From Flavobacteriia bacterium (GTDB lineage: Bacteria > Bacteroidota > Bacteroidia > Flavobacteriales_D > Crocinitomicaceae): 64,000 nucleotides of DNA. The translations under genes were made by a program, and so were the position numbers. Positions 37,032 to 45,300 of this stretch are shown here, in pieces. The stretch spans positions 1 to 64,000 of the forward strand of contig JACOTM010000051.1 of the NCBI GenBank assembly GCA_016178305.1, read 5' to 3'. Every line of letters starts with the position of its first letter. Within the stretch, counting starts at the first letter, position 1. The notes under the pieces are model-generated. The model had not been told where the DNA came from, searched no databases, and was given only the letters and a program-made list of their open reading frames with translations.

Positions 37032-38801
37032 ATGTCAAATACATCATCATCTGGCTGGGGATCAAGAGTTGGATTAATATTAGCAATGGCTGGAAATGCT
37101 GTTGGATTAGGGAATTTTTTACGTTTTCCAGTACAAGCAATTGAAAATGGAGGAGGAGCATTTATTATACCTTATTTAGTTTGCTTTATTTTTATGGGAA
37201 TACCTCTATTATTTGTTGAATGGTCAGTAGGGAGATTTGGAGGGAAATTCGGACATCATTCAACTCCATTTATTCTTGATTCAATGGATAAAAGAAAATT
37301 GTGGAAGTATATTGGTGTTTTTGGAATTTTTACAAATCTAGCTGTAGCAGCATATTATTGTTATTTGGAATCATGGACTTTATCGTATGTTTGGCACTCT
37401 GTAGCAGACACTTTTGCAGGTAAATCTCAGGGGCAAGTTGCTGGTTTTTTTGGAAATTATGTGTCTTTAAGTACAATGGAGCCAATTATCTTTTGGGTAA
37501 TTTGTTTACTATTGAATACTTGGATTTTATCAAAAGGCTTGAGTGGTGGAGTTGAAAAAGCAGCTAAAATAGGAATGCCATTATTATTGTTGTTTGGAGC
37601 TTTTTTGGCATATAAAGCTGTGACAATTCATGCAGGTGAACATGGAGCAATTAATGATGGATTATTAGGACTTGATTATTTATGGACACCAAAATTTGAT
37701 ACTATTTGGGAACCAAAAGTTTGGTTAGCTGCAGCAGGACAAATATTTTTCACTTTGTCGATAGGTATGGGGTCTATTCAATGTTATGCATCGTATGTAA
37801 GAAGCAAAGATGATATCGCTTTGAATGCCATGTCTGCTGGTTGGATGAATGGTTTTGTGGAAGTTGTTTTAGGTTCAGCAATCATTATTCCTATTTCTGT
37901 AGGATATTTAGGAATTGATGGTTTGAAAGATTTATTGAGTGATGGAGGAGGTTTAGGATTAGGATTTAAAACACTTCCTTATTTATTTGAACAATGGGGT
38001 TCTGTATTAGGTGTATTTGCTGGCGTTGCATGGTTTGGTTTATTGTTTTTTGCTGGAATAACTTCGTCTTTAGCAATGGGAACTCCTGTAATGGGATTTT
38101 TACAAGATGAATTTGGATGGAAAGAAAAAAACGCGGCTTGGATGTTTGGTGCATCTGTATTCTTATTAGGGCTACCAACGGTATTGTTTTTTAATAATGG
38201 TGTTTTTGATGAATATGATTATTGGGCAGGGACAGTTTCCTTAGTTTTATTTGCTTTTGTAGAAATAATATTGTTCGCTTGGATTTTTGGAATGGATAAA
38301 GGTTGGAAAGAAATTATGCAAGGTTCTGATATTAAAGTGCCAATCTTTTTTAAATTTATTATTAAATATGTAACACCAATTTTCTTAGGATGGGTCTTCT
38401 TTTCTAGTATTCCTGGAATAGCTGACACTATTTCTCATAAAACATCGAAAGAAAAAATAGCTTTTTATGAAAGTAAATCTATGATATCTGATAAAATTGA
38501 AGAGAACCAAAAAATATTGGAAAATAAAAAAGATTTTAAACCTCTATTCTTAAAAGATACATATTCAGATAAAACATTAGAAGCGAATAAGAAAATAGAA
38601 ATCACAACTTATTTACTTGTGAAAAAACAAAGAGATTTATTAAAATCTATTGAAGATGATAGCTATAGAAAAGCTAAAATAACAGAGGAAGAAAAAACTA
38701 TTTTATATAAAAATATCAGTAGAGCGTTATTAGTAATTCTTTGGCTTGGTATTGCATATATGGTTTATTTAGCAAGTGTTAAACGTCGTAAATTAGCATA
38801 A
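37032..38801 (+). CDS. sodium:neurotransmitter symporter (NSS) family transporter
   Basis: A 589-residue transporter with the helix 1 signature SRVGLILAMAGNAVGLGNFLRFP, whose unwound part binds Na+ and substrate. The remaining 10-11 helices follow through to about residue 470. Bacterial members such as LeuT, TnaT and MetP carry amino acids with Na+. Unusually, about 95 polar, Lys/Glu-rich residues (about 473-565) lie before one last helix. The stop is two bases from the ATG of a small membrane protein gene at 38804, which suggests a two-component transporter. Confidence 0.9.
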   Translation: MSNTSSSGWGSRVGLILAMAGNAVGLGNFLRFPVQAIENGGGAFIIPYLVCFIFMGIPLLFVEWSVGRFGGKFGHHSTPFILDSMDKRKLWKYIGVFGIFTNLAVAAYYCYLESWTLSYVWHSVADTFAGKSQGQVAGFFGNYVSLSTMEPIIFWVICLLLNTWILSKGLSGGVEKAAKIGMPLLLLFGAFLAYKAVTIHAGEHGAINDGLLGLDYLWTPKFDTIWEPKVWLAAAGQIFFTLSIGMGSIQCYASYVRSKDDIALNAMSAGWMNGFVEVVLGSAIIIPISVGYLGIDGLKDLLSDGGGLGLGFKTLPYLFEQWGSVLGVFAGVAWFGLLFFAGITSSLAMGTPVMGFLQDEFGWKEKNAAWMFGASVFLLGLPTVLFFNNGVFDEYDYWAGTVSLVLFAFVEIILFAWIFGMDKGWKEIMQGSDIKVPIFFKFIIKYVTPIFLGWVFFSSIPGIADTISHKTSKEKIAFYESKSMISDKIEENQKILENKKDFKPLFLKDTYSDKTLEANKKIEITTYLLVKKQRDLLKSIEDDSYRKAKITEEEKTILYKNISRALLVILWLGIAYMVYLASVKRRKLA

Positions 38802-38803
38802 TT

Positions 38804-38950
38804 ATGAGTTCAAGTGGATTAACAATGATGTTGATTACAGAAATTTCGATAACTGTAATAACAGGATATTTTTTCTTTAAAGTATTATTTACAAAACCAA
38901 ATTCAGAACCGGATTCATATTTAGAAAATGACGACGAAGAAAGATAATTG
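38804..38950 (+). CDS. 48-residue membrane microprotein, MetS-like NSS small subunit
   Basis: MSSSGLTMMLITEISITVI is followed by TGYFFFKVLFTK and a polar acidic tail (ENDDEEDN). It has one membrane helix (residues about 7-28). The ATG lies two bases after the NSS transporter stop and a terminator follows at once, so it is cotranscribed. In Corynebacterium the methionine/alanine NSS importer MetP needs a similar small subunit, MetS. Size, topology and position agree, although sequence similarity cannot be tested here. It is too short for usual gene callers. Confidence 0.7.
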
Positions 38951-38952
38951 AT

Positions 38953-38990
38953 AGGTATCAGTCTGAGATTTATTTTAGGCTGATACTTTT
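38953..38990 (+). terminator. rho-independent terminator after the NSS operon
   Basis: GTATCAG pairs with CTGATAC (38954-38985), extended by three further pairs, and is followed by TTTTC. Confidence 0.75.
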
Positions 38991-39017
38991 CTTAGAACAC
39001 CTAATTGTTTGAATGCG

Positions 39018-39893
39018 ATGAAATTCCGCAATGCATTAAAAATTTCAAAAAAAAATAGAGTAGGGGTGATTCTTTTGGCTATTTTAACTTTTTGCATTAT
39101 CTTTTTTCCAAGAATTTTAATTTATTTTTCGGATAGTGATTCTAAATTTTCAGCAATAGCCTCAAAATCAAAAATTTGGGAATTCAAAGAAAAAACATTT
39201 CAAAAACACGTATATTATAAGCCATCGTATTCTAAAAAATCAAAATATAAAATACCACCGAAGCATTTTGATCCTAATACATATTCTGAATCAGATTGGT
39301 TAAATTTAGGCTTGTCTGAAAAGCAAGTTGCCGTTGTTTTGAAATTTACAAAAAGAGGGATTCGATCCAATGAAGACTTAAAACGTATTTTTGTAATTCC
39401 AGCACAATTGTATGAGTTAATAAAAGATTCAACGACTTATCCAACGATTTCCAATGAAGCATATAAGAAAGAAATCATTCTTGAAAAAGTAGTATTGCAA
39501 AAAATTGAAATAAACGCGGCAACAGAAGAACAATTAATGGAAATAAAAGGGATAGGTTCTTTTTTTGCAAAACAAATTATTCGCAAACGATTAGAATTAG
39601 GAGGCTTTGTTTCAAAAGAGCAATTATTAGAAGTTTGGAAAATGGATCAAGAAAAATATGATTTAATTAAAGACTTGATCGTTGTTGATTCAAAGAAAAT
39701 TAATAAAATAGCAATCAATTCTGCAACGATTGAAGAATTAAAAGCTCATCCATACATTCGGTGGAATATTGCGAATTCAATCATTAAAATGCGAGAACAG
39801 AAAAATGGATTTCAATCAATCGATGAATTAAAAGAATCGAAATTAATCGATGAAGAAAAATTTCAAAAAATAAAAATGTATTTAACTTTGTAA
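39018..39893 (+). CDS. ComEA-like helix-hairpin-helix membrane protein
   Basis: From the ATG at 39018 (MKFRNALKISKKN) the protein has 291 residues: a membrane helix (about 15-35), a linker, and three helix-hairpin-helix repeats. Two are clear, INAATEEQLMEIKGIGSFFAKQI and INSATIEELKAHPYIRWNIAN. These repeats bind DNA non-specifically, and ComEA of competence systems is the model. In Bacteroidota such proteins occur without a competence operon. It precedes apt by one base. Confidence 0.85.
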   Translation: MKFRNALKISKKNRVGVILLAILTFCIIFFPRILIYFSDSDSKFSAIASKSKIWEFKEKTFQKHVYYKPSYSKKSKYKIPPKHFDPNTYSESDWLNLGLSEKQVAVVLKFTKRGIRSNEDLKRIFVIPAQLYELIKDSTTYPTISNEAYKKEIILEKVVLQKIEINAATEEQLMEIKGIGSFFAKQIIRKRLELGGFVSKEQLLEVWKMDQEKYDLIKDLIVVDSKKINKIAINSATIEELKAHPYIRWNIANSIIKMREQKNGFQSIDELKESKLIDEEKFQKIKMYLTL

Positions 39894-39894
39894 A

Positions 39895-40425
39895 ATGACA
39901 TTAGAAAATAGAATTAAAACGGCAATTAGAGATGTGCCTAATTTCCCTAAGGAAGGAATAATATTTAAAGACATTACGCCAATAATGATGGATCCTAAAC
40001 TTTCTAACGATATGTTAGATTATTTAGTTGAAATCTATCAGAAAGAAGAGATTGATGTAGTAGCAGGAATTGAAAGTAGAGGTTTTTTATTTGGTTATGC
40101 TTTGGCTATGCGATTAAATTTACCATTTGTATTGATTCGTAAAAAAGGAAAACTACCTTATGAAAAAATTAGCCATAGTTACGATTTAGAATATGGAAGT
40201 GCCACTATTGAAATCCATACGGATGCAATAGCAAAAGGTCAAAAAGTATTAATCCATGACGATTTACTAGCAACAGGAGGCTCAGCCGAAGCGGCAGCAG
40301 TATTAGTTGAAAAATGTGGAGGAGAAGTGGTATCGTTTAATTTTTTAGTTTCTTTAGATTTTTTAGAAGGAGCAGAAAAATTAAAAGCATATTCAGACAA
40401 AATTATTAATTTAGTGCGCTATTAA
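39895..40425 (+). CDS. apt: adenine phosphoribosyltransferase
   Basis: A 176-residue enzyme of purine salvage that converts adenine and PRPP to AMP. Family motifs are FPKEGIIFKDITPI, VAGIESRGFLFG, and the PRPP loop VLIHDDLLATGGSAEAA. Length and motif spacing are standard. The start is one base after the ComEA-like gene's stop. Confidence 0.96.
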   Translation: MTLENRIKTAIRDVPNFPKEGIIFKDITPIMMDPKLSNDMLDYLVEIYQKEEIDVVAGIESRGFLFGYALAMRLNLPFVLIRKKGKLPYEKISHSYDLEYGSATIEIHTDAIAKGQKVLIHDDLLATGGSAEAAAVLVEKCGGEVVSFNFLVSLDFLEGAEKLKAYSDKIINLVRY

Positions 40426-40466
40426 AAAAAAGAAAATAATATTAATACCCCAAAACTTAAGTAAAA

Positions 40467-41606
40467 ATGAATTTCGATCAAAACGAAAACCAAATTATGA
40501 TTGCGCAAATGGTGCGTGATTTTGCAGAAAAAGAAATCCGTCCACATTTCATGGAATGGGATGAAACACAAGAATTTCCTGTGTCAGTTTTTAAAAAATT
40601 AGGAGAGCTTGGATTGATGGGGGTTTTTATTCCTGAAGAATATGGTGGATCTGGATTTGGTTATCATGAGTATATCACAGTCGTTTCTGAAATTGCAAAA
40701 GTTTGTGGTTCTATTGGTTTATCAGTTGCAGCTCATAATTCTCTTTGTACAGGACATATTTATTACCATGCAAATGAAGCTCAAAAGAAAAAGTATTTAC
40801 CTAAATTAGCTTCTGCAGAATGGATTGGAGCATGGGGTTTAACTGAAACAGGTACAGGTTCGGATGCTGGAGGAATGAATACAACTGCGGTTAAAGATGG
40901 AGATTTTTGGGTCTTGAATGGTTCTAAAAATTTTATTACACATGGTAAATCAGGTGATGTTGCGGTCGTAATAGCGCGAACAGGTGAAAAAGGAGATTCA
41001 AAAGGGATGTCAGCATTTATCATTGAAAAAGGGACACCTGGATTTACTGCTGGAAAAAAAGAAAATAAATTAGGAATGCGTGCCTCAGAAACATGTGAAC
41101 TAATTTTTGATAATTGCAGAGTACCAGCTGAAAATTTAATTGGAGTAGAAGGAGAAGGTTTTATTCAGGCAATGAAAATTTTGGATGGAGGAAGAATTTC
41201 AATAGGTGCTTTAGCTTTAGGAATTGCAAAAGGCGCTTATGAAGCAGCTGTAAAATATGCTAAAGAACGAGAGCAATTTGGAAAACCGATAGCACAATTT
41301 CAAGCGATAGGTTTTAAATTAGCTGACATGGCGACTAAAATTGAAGCTGCTGAATTATTGTTGCATCAATCAGCATTTCTGAAAAATAAAGGAAGAAAAT
41401 TGACAAGAGAATCTGCAATAGCAAAATTATATGCTTCAGAAATAGCATGTGAGGTTGCGAATGAGGCAGTACAAATTTTCGGAGGATATGGCTATACAAA
41501 AGATTTTCCCGTAGAGAAATTTTACAGAGATGCGAAGCTTTGTACAATAGGGGAAGGAACATCAGAAATACAAAAACTAGTTATTTCAAGAGAAATTTTA
41601 AAATAA
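40467..41606 (+). CDS. acyl-CoA dehydrogenase
   Basis: A 379-residue FAD enzyme that oxidises acyl-CoA to 2-enoyl-CoA in fatty-acid or branched-chain amino-acid breakdown. Diagnostic stretches are [45 protein letters not shown] and [22 protein letters not shown]. The catalytic Glu is expected in IGEGTSEIQ. It resembles short/branched-chain types (butyryl- or isovaleryl-CoA), but the chain-length preference cannot be read from sequence. Confidence 0.94.
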   Translation: MNFDQNENQIMIAQMVRDFAEKEIRPHFMEWDETQEFPVSVFKKLGELGLMGVFIPEEYGGSGFGYHEYITVVSEIAKVCGSIGLSVAAHNSLCTGHIYYHANEAQKKKYLPKLASAEWIGAWGLTETGTGSDAGGMNTTAVKDGDFWVLNGSKNFITHGKSGDVAVVIARTGEKGDSKGMSAFIIEKGTPGFTAGKKENKLGMRASETCELIFDNCRVPAENLIGVEGEGFIQAMKILDGGRISIGALALGIAKGAYEAAVKYAKEREQFGKPIAQFQAIGFKLADMATKIEAAELLLHQSAFLKNKGRKLTRESAIAKLYASEIACEVANEAVQIFGGYGYTKDFPVEKFYRDAKLCTIGEGTSEIQKLVISREILK

Positions 41607-41607
41607 G

Positions 41608-41638
41608 TTTGTTAATAAATATATTATTTATACTTTTG
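41608..41638 (+). promoter_or_regulatory. Bacteroidota-type promoter of rpsU
   Basis: TTTG (41608-41611), a 19-base spacer and TACTTTTG (41631-41638) match the consensus exactly, 32 bases before the rpsU ATG and directly after the acyl-CoA dehydrogenase stop. Confidence 0.8.
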
Positions 41639-41670
41639 CATTCCAAAATAGAAAACTAATTAAAAAAGAT

Positions 41671-41862
41671 ATGTTAATAATTCCGGTAAAAGAAGGCGAA
41701 AACATTGAGAGAGCGCTTAAAAAATTCAAAAAGAAATTTGATAAAACGAAAGCGATGAAAGAATTAAGAAGTCGTAAAGAATTTACAAAACCTTCTGTAA
41801 TTAATCGTCAAGGAAGAATTCGTGCTGCATACCGTGAAAGAATGCAATCAATGGAAGCTTAA
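41671..41862 (+). CDS. rpsU: 30S ribosomal protein S21
   Basis: A 63-residue basic protein with the S21 core LIIPVKEGENIERALKKFKKKF and the Arg-rich tail RQGRIRAAYRERM. It is part of the small subunit platform. It sits alone between its own promoter and terminator; bS21 of Bacteroidota occludes the anti-Shine-Dalgarno region, which fits the weak SD sequences seen across this window. Confidence 0.97.
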   Translation: MLIIPVKEGENIERALKKFKKKFDKTKAMKELRSRKEFTKPSVINRQGRIRAAYRERMQSMEA

Positions 41863-41886
41863 GAAACTTTTTTCTTCAAGATACGT

Positions 41887-41918
41887 AAAGGAGTCATATA
41901 ATTATGACTCCTTTTTTT
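41887..41918 (+). terminator. rpsU terminator overlapping the xerC start
   Basis: A perfect 11-bp stem (AAAGGAGTCAT / ATGACTCCTTT, loop ATAATT) is followed by T-run bases to 41918. The left arm contains a GGAG ribosome-binding sequence and the right arm begins with the annotated xerC ATG at 41904, so folding would hide that start. Confidence 0.88.
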
Positions 41919-42797
41919 GTGATTGAAAAATTTATAAATTATTTAGAAACTGAAAAAAGATTTTCGGAGCATACCGTTATTGCTTATAAAAAAGATATTG
42001 AACAGTTTTTAGAATTTACTGAAATAGAAAAGGAAGAGAACATTACAGAAATAACAGTATCAATTATTAGGGCATGGATAGTTAAATTATTTGATTTACA
42101 TATCTCCAAAAAATCGATCAATAGAAAACTCTCTACATTAAGAACTTTTTTTAAATGGTTAATGAAAGAAGGTCTTATTTCTACCAATCCAACAAGTAAA
42201 CTTCAAGGGGTAAAAGCCGAAAAAAGATTGCCTAGTTTTGCTAAAATTTCAGAAATGAACAAAGAGGTAGGTAGCGAAATTTTTAATGATGATTACGACG
42301 GAATTCGCAATAGATTAATCGTTGAAGTATTCTATCAAACAGGTATTCGATTAAGTGAATTGATAACGTTGAATGAGAAAAACATTTCAAAAGAAACAAT
42401 AAAAGTTATAGGAAAAAGAAAGAAAGAGCGAATAATTCCTATTTCAGAAAATTTATTTTCATTGATTGTAACGTATAATGACTTAAAAAAGAGTATGGTT
42501 TTATACGGAGAAACATTTTTCTTGTTAAAAAATGGAAATAAAATGTATCCAAAACTTGTTTATAGAATAATAAATAATTACCTTGGCTATGTAACGAATT
42601 TAGATAAATGTAGTCCACACGTGTTACGCCATACTTTTGCAACTCACATGTTAAACAACGGAGCAGGATTAGAAACGTTGAAAGATTTGCTGGGCCATGC
42701 TAATTTATCAGCTACACAAATTTACACGCACAATTCGTTCACGCAGTTAACAAATATTTATTCACAAGCTCACCCAAGGGGGCATAAAAAAAAATAG
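41904..42797 (+). CDS. xerC: tyrosine recombinase XerC/XerD
   Basis: A 297-residue site-specific recombinase resolving chromosome dimers at dif. It has an N-terminal SAM-like core-binding domain (about 1-100) and a catalytic domain with Arg149, Lys171, His239, Arg242, His265 and nucleophile Tyr274 (QIYTHNS). The ATG at 41904 lies inside the rpsU terminator. A GTG at 41919 gives MIEKFINYLETEKRF, the length at which relatives normally begin, and may be the true start. Whether it is the XerC or XerD partner is not settled. hpf follows after two bases. Confidence 0.93.
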   Translation: MTPFFVIEKFINYLETEKRFSEHTVIAYKKDIEQFLEFTEIEKEENITEITVSIIRAWIVKLFDLHISKKSINRKLSTLRTFFKWLMKEGLISTNPTSKLQGVKAEKRLPSFAKISEMNKEVGSEIFNDDYDGIRNRLIVEVFYQTGIRLSELITLNEKNISKETIKVIGKRKKERIIPISENLFSLIVTYNDLKKSMVLYGETFFLLKNGNKMYPKLVYRIINNYLGYVTNLDKCSPHVLRHTFATHMLNNGAGLETLKDLLGHANLSATQIYTHNSFTQLTNIYSQAHPRGHKKK

Positions 42798-42799
42798 TC

Positions 42800-43090
42800 A
42801 TGGATATCCAAGTACATTCTGTTCATTTTACAGCCGACAAAAAATTAATTGATTTCGTAAACGAAAAAGTTGGAAAGTTAGAGTTGTTTTATGATAATAT
42901 AATAGCAAGCGAAGTTTTTTTAAGATTGGATAAAGATCAAGAGGGAGAGAATAAAGTAGCTGAAGTAAAAATATTGATACCAGGAAAAGAGCTATTTGCT
43001 AAAAAACAATGTAAAAGTTTTGAAGAGGCTGCCGATTTAGCAGTAGAAGCATTAAGAAAGCAAGTAAATAAACATAAAGACAAAAAATAA
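42800..43090 (+). CDS. hpf: ribosome hibernation-promoting factor, short HPF
   Basis: A 96-residue protein of the HPF/RaiA family (MDIQVHSVHFTADKKLIDF, SFEEAADLAVEALRKQV), with a lysine-rich C-terminus and no long-HPF dimerisation domain. It binds the 30S decoding centre and silences ribosomes under stress. Two bases from xerC and followed by a terminator. Confidence 0.94.
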   Translation: MDIQVHSVHFTADKKLIDFVNEKVGKLELFYDNIIASEVFLRLDKDQEGENKVAEVKILIPGKELFAKKQCKSFEEAADLAVEALRKQVNKHKDKK

Positions 43091-43138
43091 TTTCAAAAAA
43101 AAGATATTTAATAAATAATTGATTTACAATAAAATATT

Positions 43139-43170
43139 AAGGAGCGAATTAATTTCGCTCCTTTTTTTTT
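43139..43170 (+). terminator. rho-independent terminator after hpf
   Basis: GGAGCGAA / TTCGCTCC (43141-43161) around a 5-base loop, followed by T9. Confidence 0.92.
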
Positions 43171-43190
43171 GATTTTTTTTCAAAAAAACA

Positions 43191-43220
43191 TTGTAGATTC
43201 AAAAATAGTACCTACATTTG
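43191..43220 (+). promoter_or_regulatory. promoter of the tRNA-tuf operon
   Basis: TTG (43191-43193), a 19-base spacer and TACATTTG (43213-43220) match the Bacteroidota consensus, 62 bases before tRNA-Thr. Confidence 0.82.
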
Positions 43221-43282
43221 CACACCCATAAAGGGAAACACTTTTACAAGTTCTTTAAAATACTGATAACATTAATATAAGT

Positions 43283-43356
43283 GCCGATGTAGCTCAGCTG
43301 GCTAGAGCAGCTGATTTGTAATCAGCAGGTCGGGGGTTCGAGTCCCTCCATCGGCT
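43283..43356 (+). tRNA. tRNA-Thr (TGT)
   Basis: Acceptor GCCGATG pairs with CATCGGC; anticodon loop TTTGTAA gives TGT; the TpsiC arm has GGTTCGAGTCC. CCA is not encoded. First of four tRNAs ahead of tuf. Confidence 0.96.
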
Positions 43357-43368
43357 CAATATATATGA

Positions 43369-43450
43369 GGGGGTGTCGCATAGTGGCTATTGCAGCAGAC
43401 TGTAAATCTGTCACCGTGAGGTATCGTTGGTTCGAGTCCATCCACCCCCA
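43369..43450 (+). tRNA. tRNA-Tyr (GTA)
   Basis: Acceptor GGGGGTG pairs with CACCCCC; anticodon GTA in CTGTAAA; long variable arm (class II), which gives 82 bases. CCA not encoded. Confidence 0.96.
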
Positions 43451-43475
43451 CATTATATTAATGTAATTATAATAA

Positions 43476-43548
43476 GCGGGAGTAGCTCAGTTGGTAGAGC
43501 GTCAGCCTTCCAAGCTGAGGGTCGCGAGTTCGAATCTCGTCTCCCGCT
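43476..43548 (+). tRNA. tRNA-Gly (TCC)
   Basis: Acceptor GCGGGAG pairs with CTCCCGC; anticodon TCC in CTTCCAA; standard cloverleaf of 73 bases with T discriminator. Confidence 0.96.
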
Positions 43549-43574
43549 CTTATTAAATTTTAAAGTTTCTGTAA

Positions 43575-43646
43575 GCCGGTGTAGCTCAGGGGTAGAGCGC
43601 TTCCTTGGTAAGGAAGAGGTCACGAGTTCAATTCTCGTCATTGGCT
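43575..43646 (+). tRNA. tRNA-Thr (GGT)
   Basis: Anticodon GGT in TTGGTAA; acceptor GCCGGTG pairs with CATTGGC using two adjacent G-U pairs, otherwise a standard cloverleaf of 72 bases. The second Thr tRNA of this operon. Confidence 0.94.
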
Positions 43647-43741
43647 CTACAAATGAAAGAATAAGGAGAGATTTCATCCATTTCGGGTGGGATTTTTTAT
43701 ATTCTAAAGATTGGTTTATTAACTAAGTAACAAATATAACA

Positions 43742-44929
43742 ATGGCTAAGGAAAATTATAATCGTTCCAAACCGCACGTTAACATCGGTACAATTGGTCA
43801 CGTTGACCACGGTAAAACAACTTTAACAGCGGCTATTTCAAGCGTACTAGCTTCTAAAGGATTGGCTGCAGTTCGTGATTTCTCGTCTATTGATAATGCA
43901 CCAGAAGAAAAAGAACGTGGTATTACAATTAACACTTCTCACGTAGAGTATGAAACTCTTAATCGTCATTACGCACACGTTGACTGTCCAGGTCACGCGG
44001 ATTACGTAAAAAACATGGTTACAGGAGCTGCTCAAATGGATGGAGCAATTTTAGTAGTTGCTGCTACAGATGGACCAATGCCACAAACACGTGAGCACAT
44101 CTTATTAGGACGTCAAGTTGGTGTTCCAAGATTAGTTGTATTCATGAATAAAGTGGATATGGTTGATGATGCAGAGTTATTAGAATTAGTTGAAATGGAA
44201 GTAAGAGAATTACTTTCTTTTTACAGCTATGATGGTGACAATACTCCAGTTATTCAAGGTTCTGCTTTAGGAGCTTTAAATAACGAACCAAAATGGGTTG
44301 AAACTGTTGAAGCATTAATGGATGCAGTTGATACTTATATCGAATTACCTCCACGTGAAGTAGATAAACCATTCTTAATGTCAGTTGAGGACGTATTTAC
44401 AATTACTGGTCGTGGTACTGTAGCTACAGGTCGTATTGAAGCAGGTGTTGTTAACACAGGTGATCCAGTAGAGATCTTAGGTATGGGTGATGAGAAATTA
44501 ACATCTACATGTACAGGGGTTGAGATGTTCCGTAAAATCTTAGATAGAGGTGAAGCTGGAGATAACGTAGGTTTATTATTACGTGGTATCGAGAAATCTC
44601 AAATCAAAAGAGGAATGGTTATCTGTAAACCAGGTTCAACAAAACCTCATAAAGAATTCAAAGCTGAGATTTACGTATTGAAAAAAGAAGAAGGTGGACG
44701 TCATACTCCATTTCATAACAAATACCGTCCTCAGTTCTATTTCCGTACAACAGATGTTACAGGAGAAATCTTCTTAACAGATGGACGTGAAATGGTTATG
44801 CCAGGTGATAACGTTTCAATTACAGTTAAATTGATCGTGCCAGTAGCAATGGACAAAGGTTTACGTTTCGCTATCCGTGAAGGAGGTAGAACAGTAGGTG
44901 CTGGTCAGGTTACTGAAATTATCGAATAA
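43742..44929 (+). CDS. tuf: elongation factor Tu
   Basis: A 395-residue GTPase delivering aminoacyl-tRNA to the ribosome. G-domain motifs [21 protein letters not shown] and NKVD are present, followed by beta-barrel domains 2 and 3. The switch I region [13 protein letters not shown] is conserved. It carries clearly more conserved, translation-optimised codons (CGT, GGT) than neighbours, as expected for a highly expressed gene. It lies 95 bases after tRNA-Thr(GGT) and before a terminator plus tRNA-Trp. Confidence 0.99.
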   Translation: MAKENYNRSKPHVNIGTIGHVDHGKTTLTAAISSVLASKGLAAVRDFSSIDNAPEEKERGITINTSHVEYETLNRHYAHVDCPGHADYVKNMVTGAAQMDGAILVVAATDGPMPQTREHILLGRQVGVPRLVVFMNKVDMVDDAELLELVEMEVRELLSFYSYDGDNTPVIQGSALGALNNEPKWVETVEALMDAVDTYIELPPREVDKPFLMSVEDVFTITGRGTVATGRIEAGVVNTGDPVEILGMGDEKLTSTCTGVEMFRKILDRGEAGDNVGLLLRGIEKSQIKRGMVICKPGSTKPHKEFKAEIYVLKKEEGGRHTPFHNKYRPQFYFRTTDVTGEIFLTDGREMVMPGDNVSITVKLIVPVAMDKGLRFAIREGGRTVGAGQVTEIIE

Positions 44930-44953
44930 TTTTTGATAAAAAGATAAAAAATT

Positions 44954-44975
44954 GGGGAGCTTGACTCCCCTTTTT
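44954..44975 (+). terminator. terminator-like hairpin between tuf and tRNA-Trp
   Basis: GGGGAG, loop CTTGA, CTCCCC and T5, ending two bases before the tRNA. It may set the tuf 3' end while allowing partial read-through into tRNA-Trp-secE-nusG. Confidence 0.85.
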
Positions 44976-44977
44976 AT

Positions 44978-45050
44978 GCGGGTGTAGCTCAGTTGGTAGA
45001 GTAGTGGTCTCCAAAACCATTGGTCGTGAGTTCGAATCTTACCGCCCGCG
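44978..45050 (+). tRNA. tRNA-Trp (CCA)
   Basis: Acceptor GCGGGTG pairs with CGCCCGC (one G-U pair); anticodon CCA in CTCCAAA; 73 bases with G discriminator. Placed between tuf and secE as in many bacteria. Confidence 0.96.
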
Positions 45051-45069
45051 CAACATAAAGATAAAAGAC

Positions 45070-45291
45070 GTGTCAAAATTCAAAGAATATATCAGCGAAA
45101 CAGTGAACGAAATGGTTCACAATGTAACGTGGCCAACTTGGAAGGAACTTCAAAGTAATACAATTATCGTAGTTGTAGCTTCAATTATTATTTCTTTGTT
45201 CATTTTTGCAATGGACTTTGGTTTTGGAATTGTAGGAGATTCAGACTCTACATGGAGAGGAATTTTAGGTTTTATTTACCACATGTTTTAA
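45070..45291 (+). CDS. secE: preprotein translocase subunit SecE
   Basis: A 73-residue single-span SecYEG subunit with the conserved amphipathic stretch EMVHNVTWPTWKELQSNT, followed by one membrane helix. It starts at GTG 45070 (MSKFKEYISET). The frame stays open upstream, but that region is tRNA-Trp, so a longer start at 45004 is excluded. nusG follows after nine bases. Confidence 0.93.
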   Translation: MSKFKEYISETVNEMVHNVTWPTWKELQSNTIIVVVASIIISLFIFAMDFGFGIVGDSDSTWRGILGFIYHMF

Positions 45292-45300
45292 CAATTAAAG

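Noticed and set aside
41904-42797. Tyrosine recombinase as evidence for an integrated mobile element
   Set aside because: All residues and the context (rpsU, hpf, tuf) fit the housekeeping XerC/XerD; no attachment sites or cargo genes are seen around it or at the tRNA genes.
43453-43677. Minus-strand ORF reading across tRNA-Gly and tRNA-Thr(GGT) (contains MTRIELVTSSLPRKRST)
   Set aside because: This peptide is the well-known artefact of translating the complement of tRNA genes; it carries no signal of its own. The forward ORF at 43427-43726 is rejected for the same reason.
43091-43741. Tandem repeats in the tRNA cluster as a possible CRISPR-like array
   Set aside because: The repeated segments are the conserved T-arms and D-arms of four tRNAs, not direct repeats with spacers.
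45004-45069. N-terminal extension of secE starting in tRNA-Trp
   Set aside because: The extra residues come from the tRNA sequence; GTG at 45070 starts directly before the conserved SecE region.
44861-45076. Minus-strand ORF over tRNA-Trp (MTRLLSLCCAGGKIRTHDQWFW)
   Set aside because: Antisense to tRNA-Trp and the end of tuf; another typical false call.
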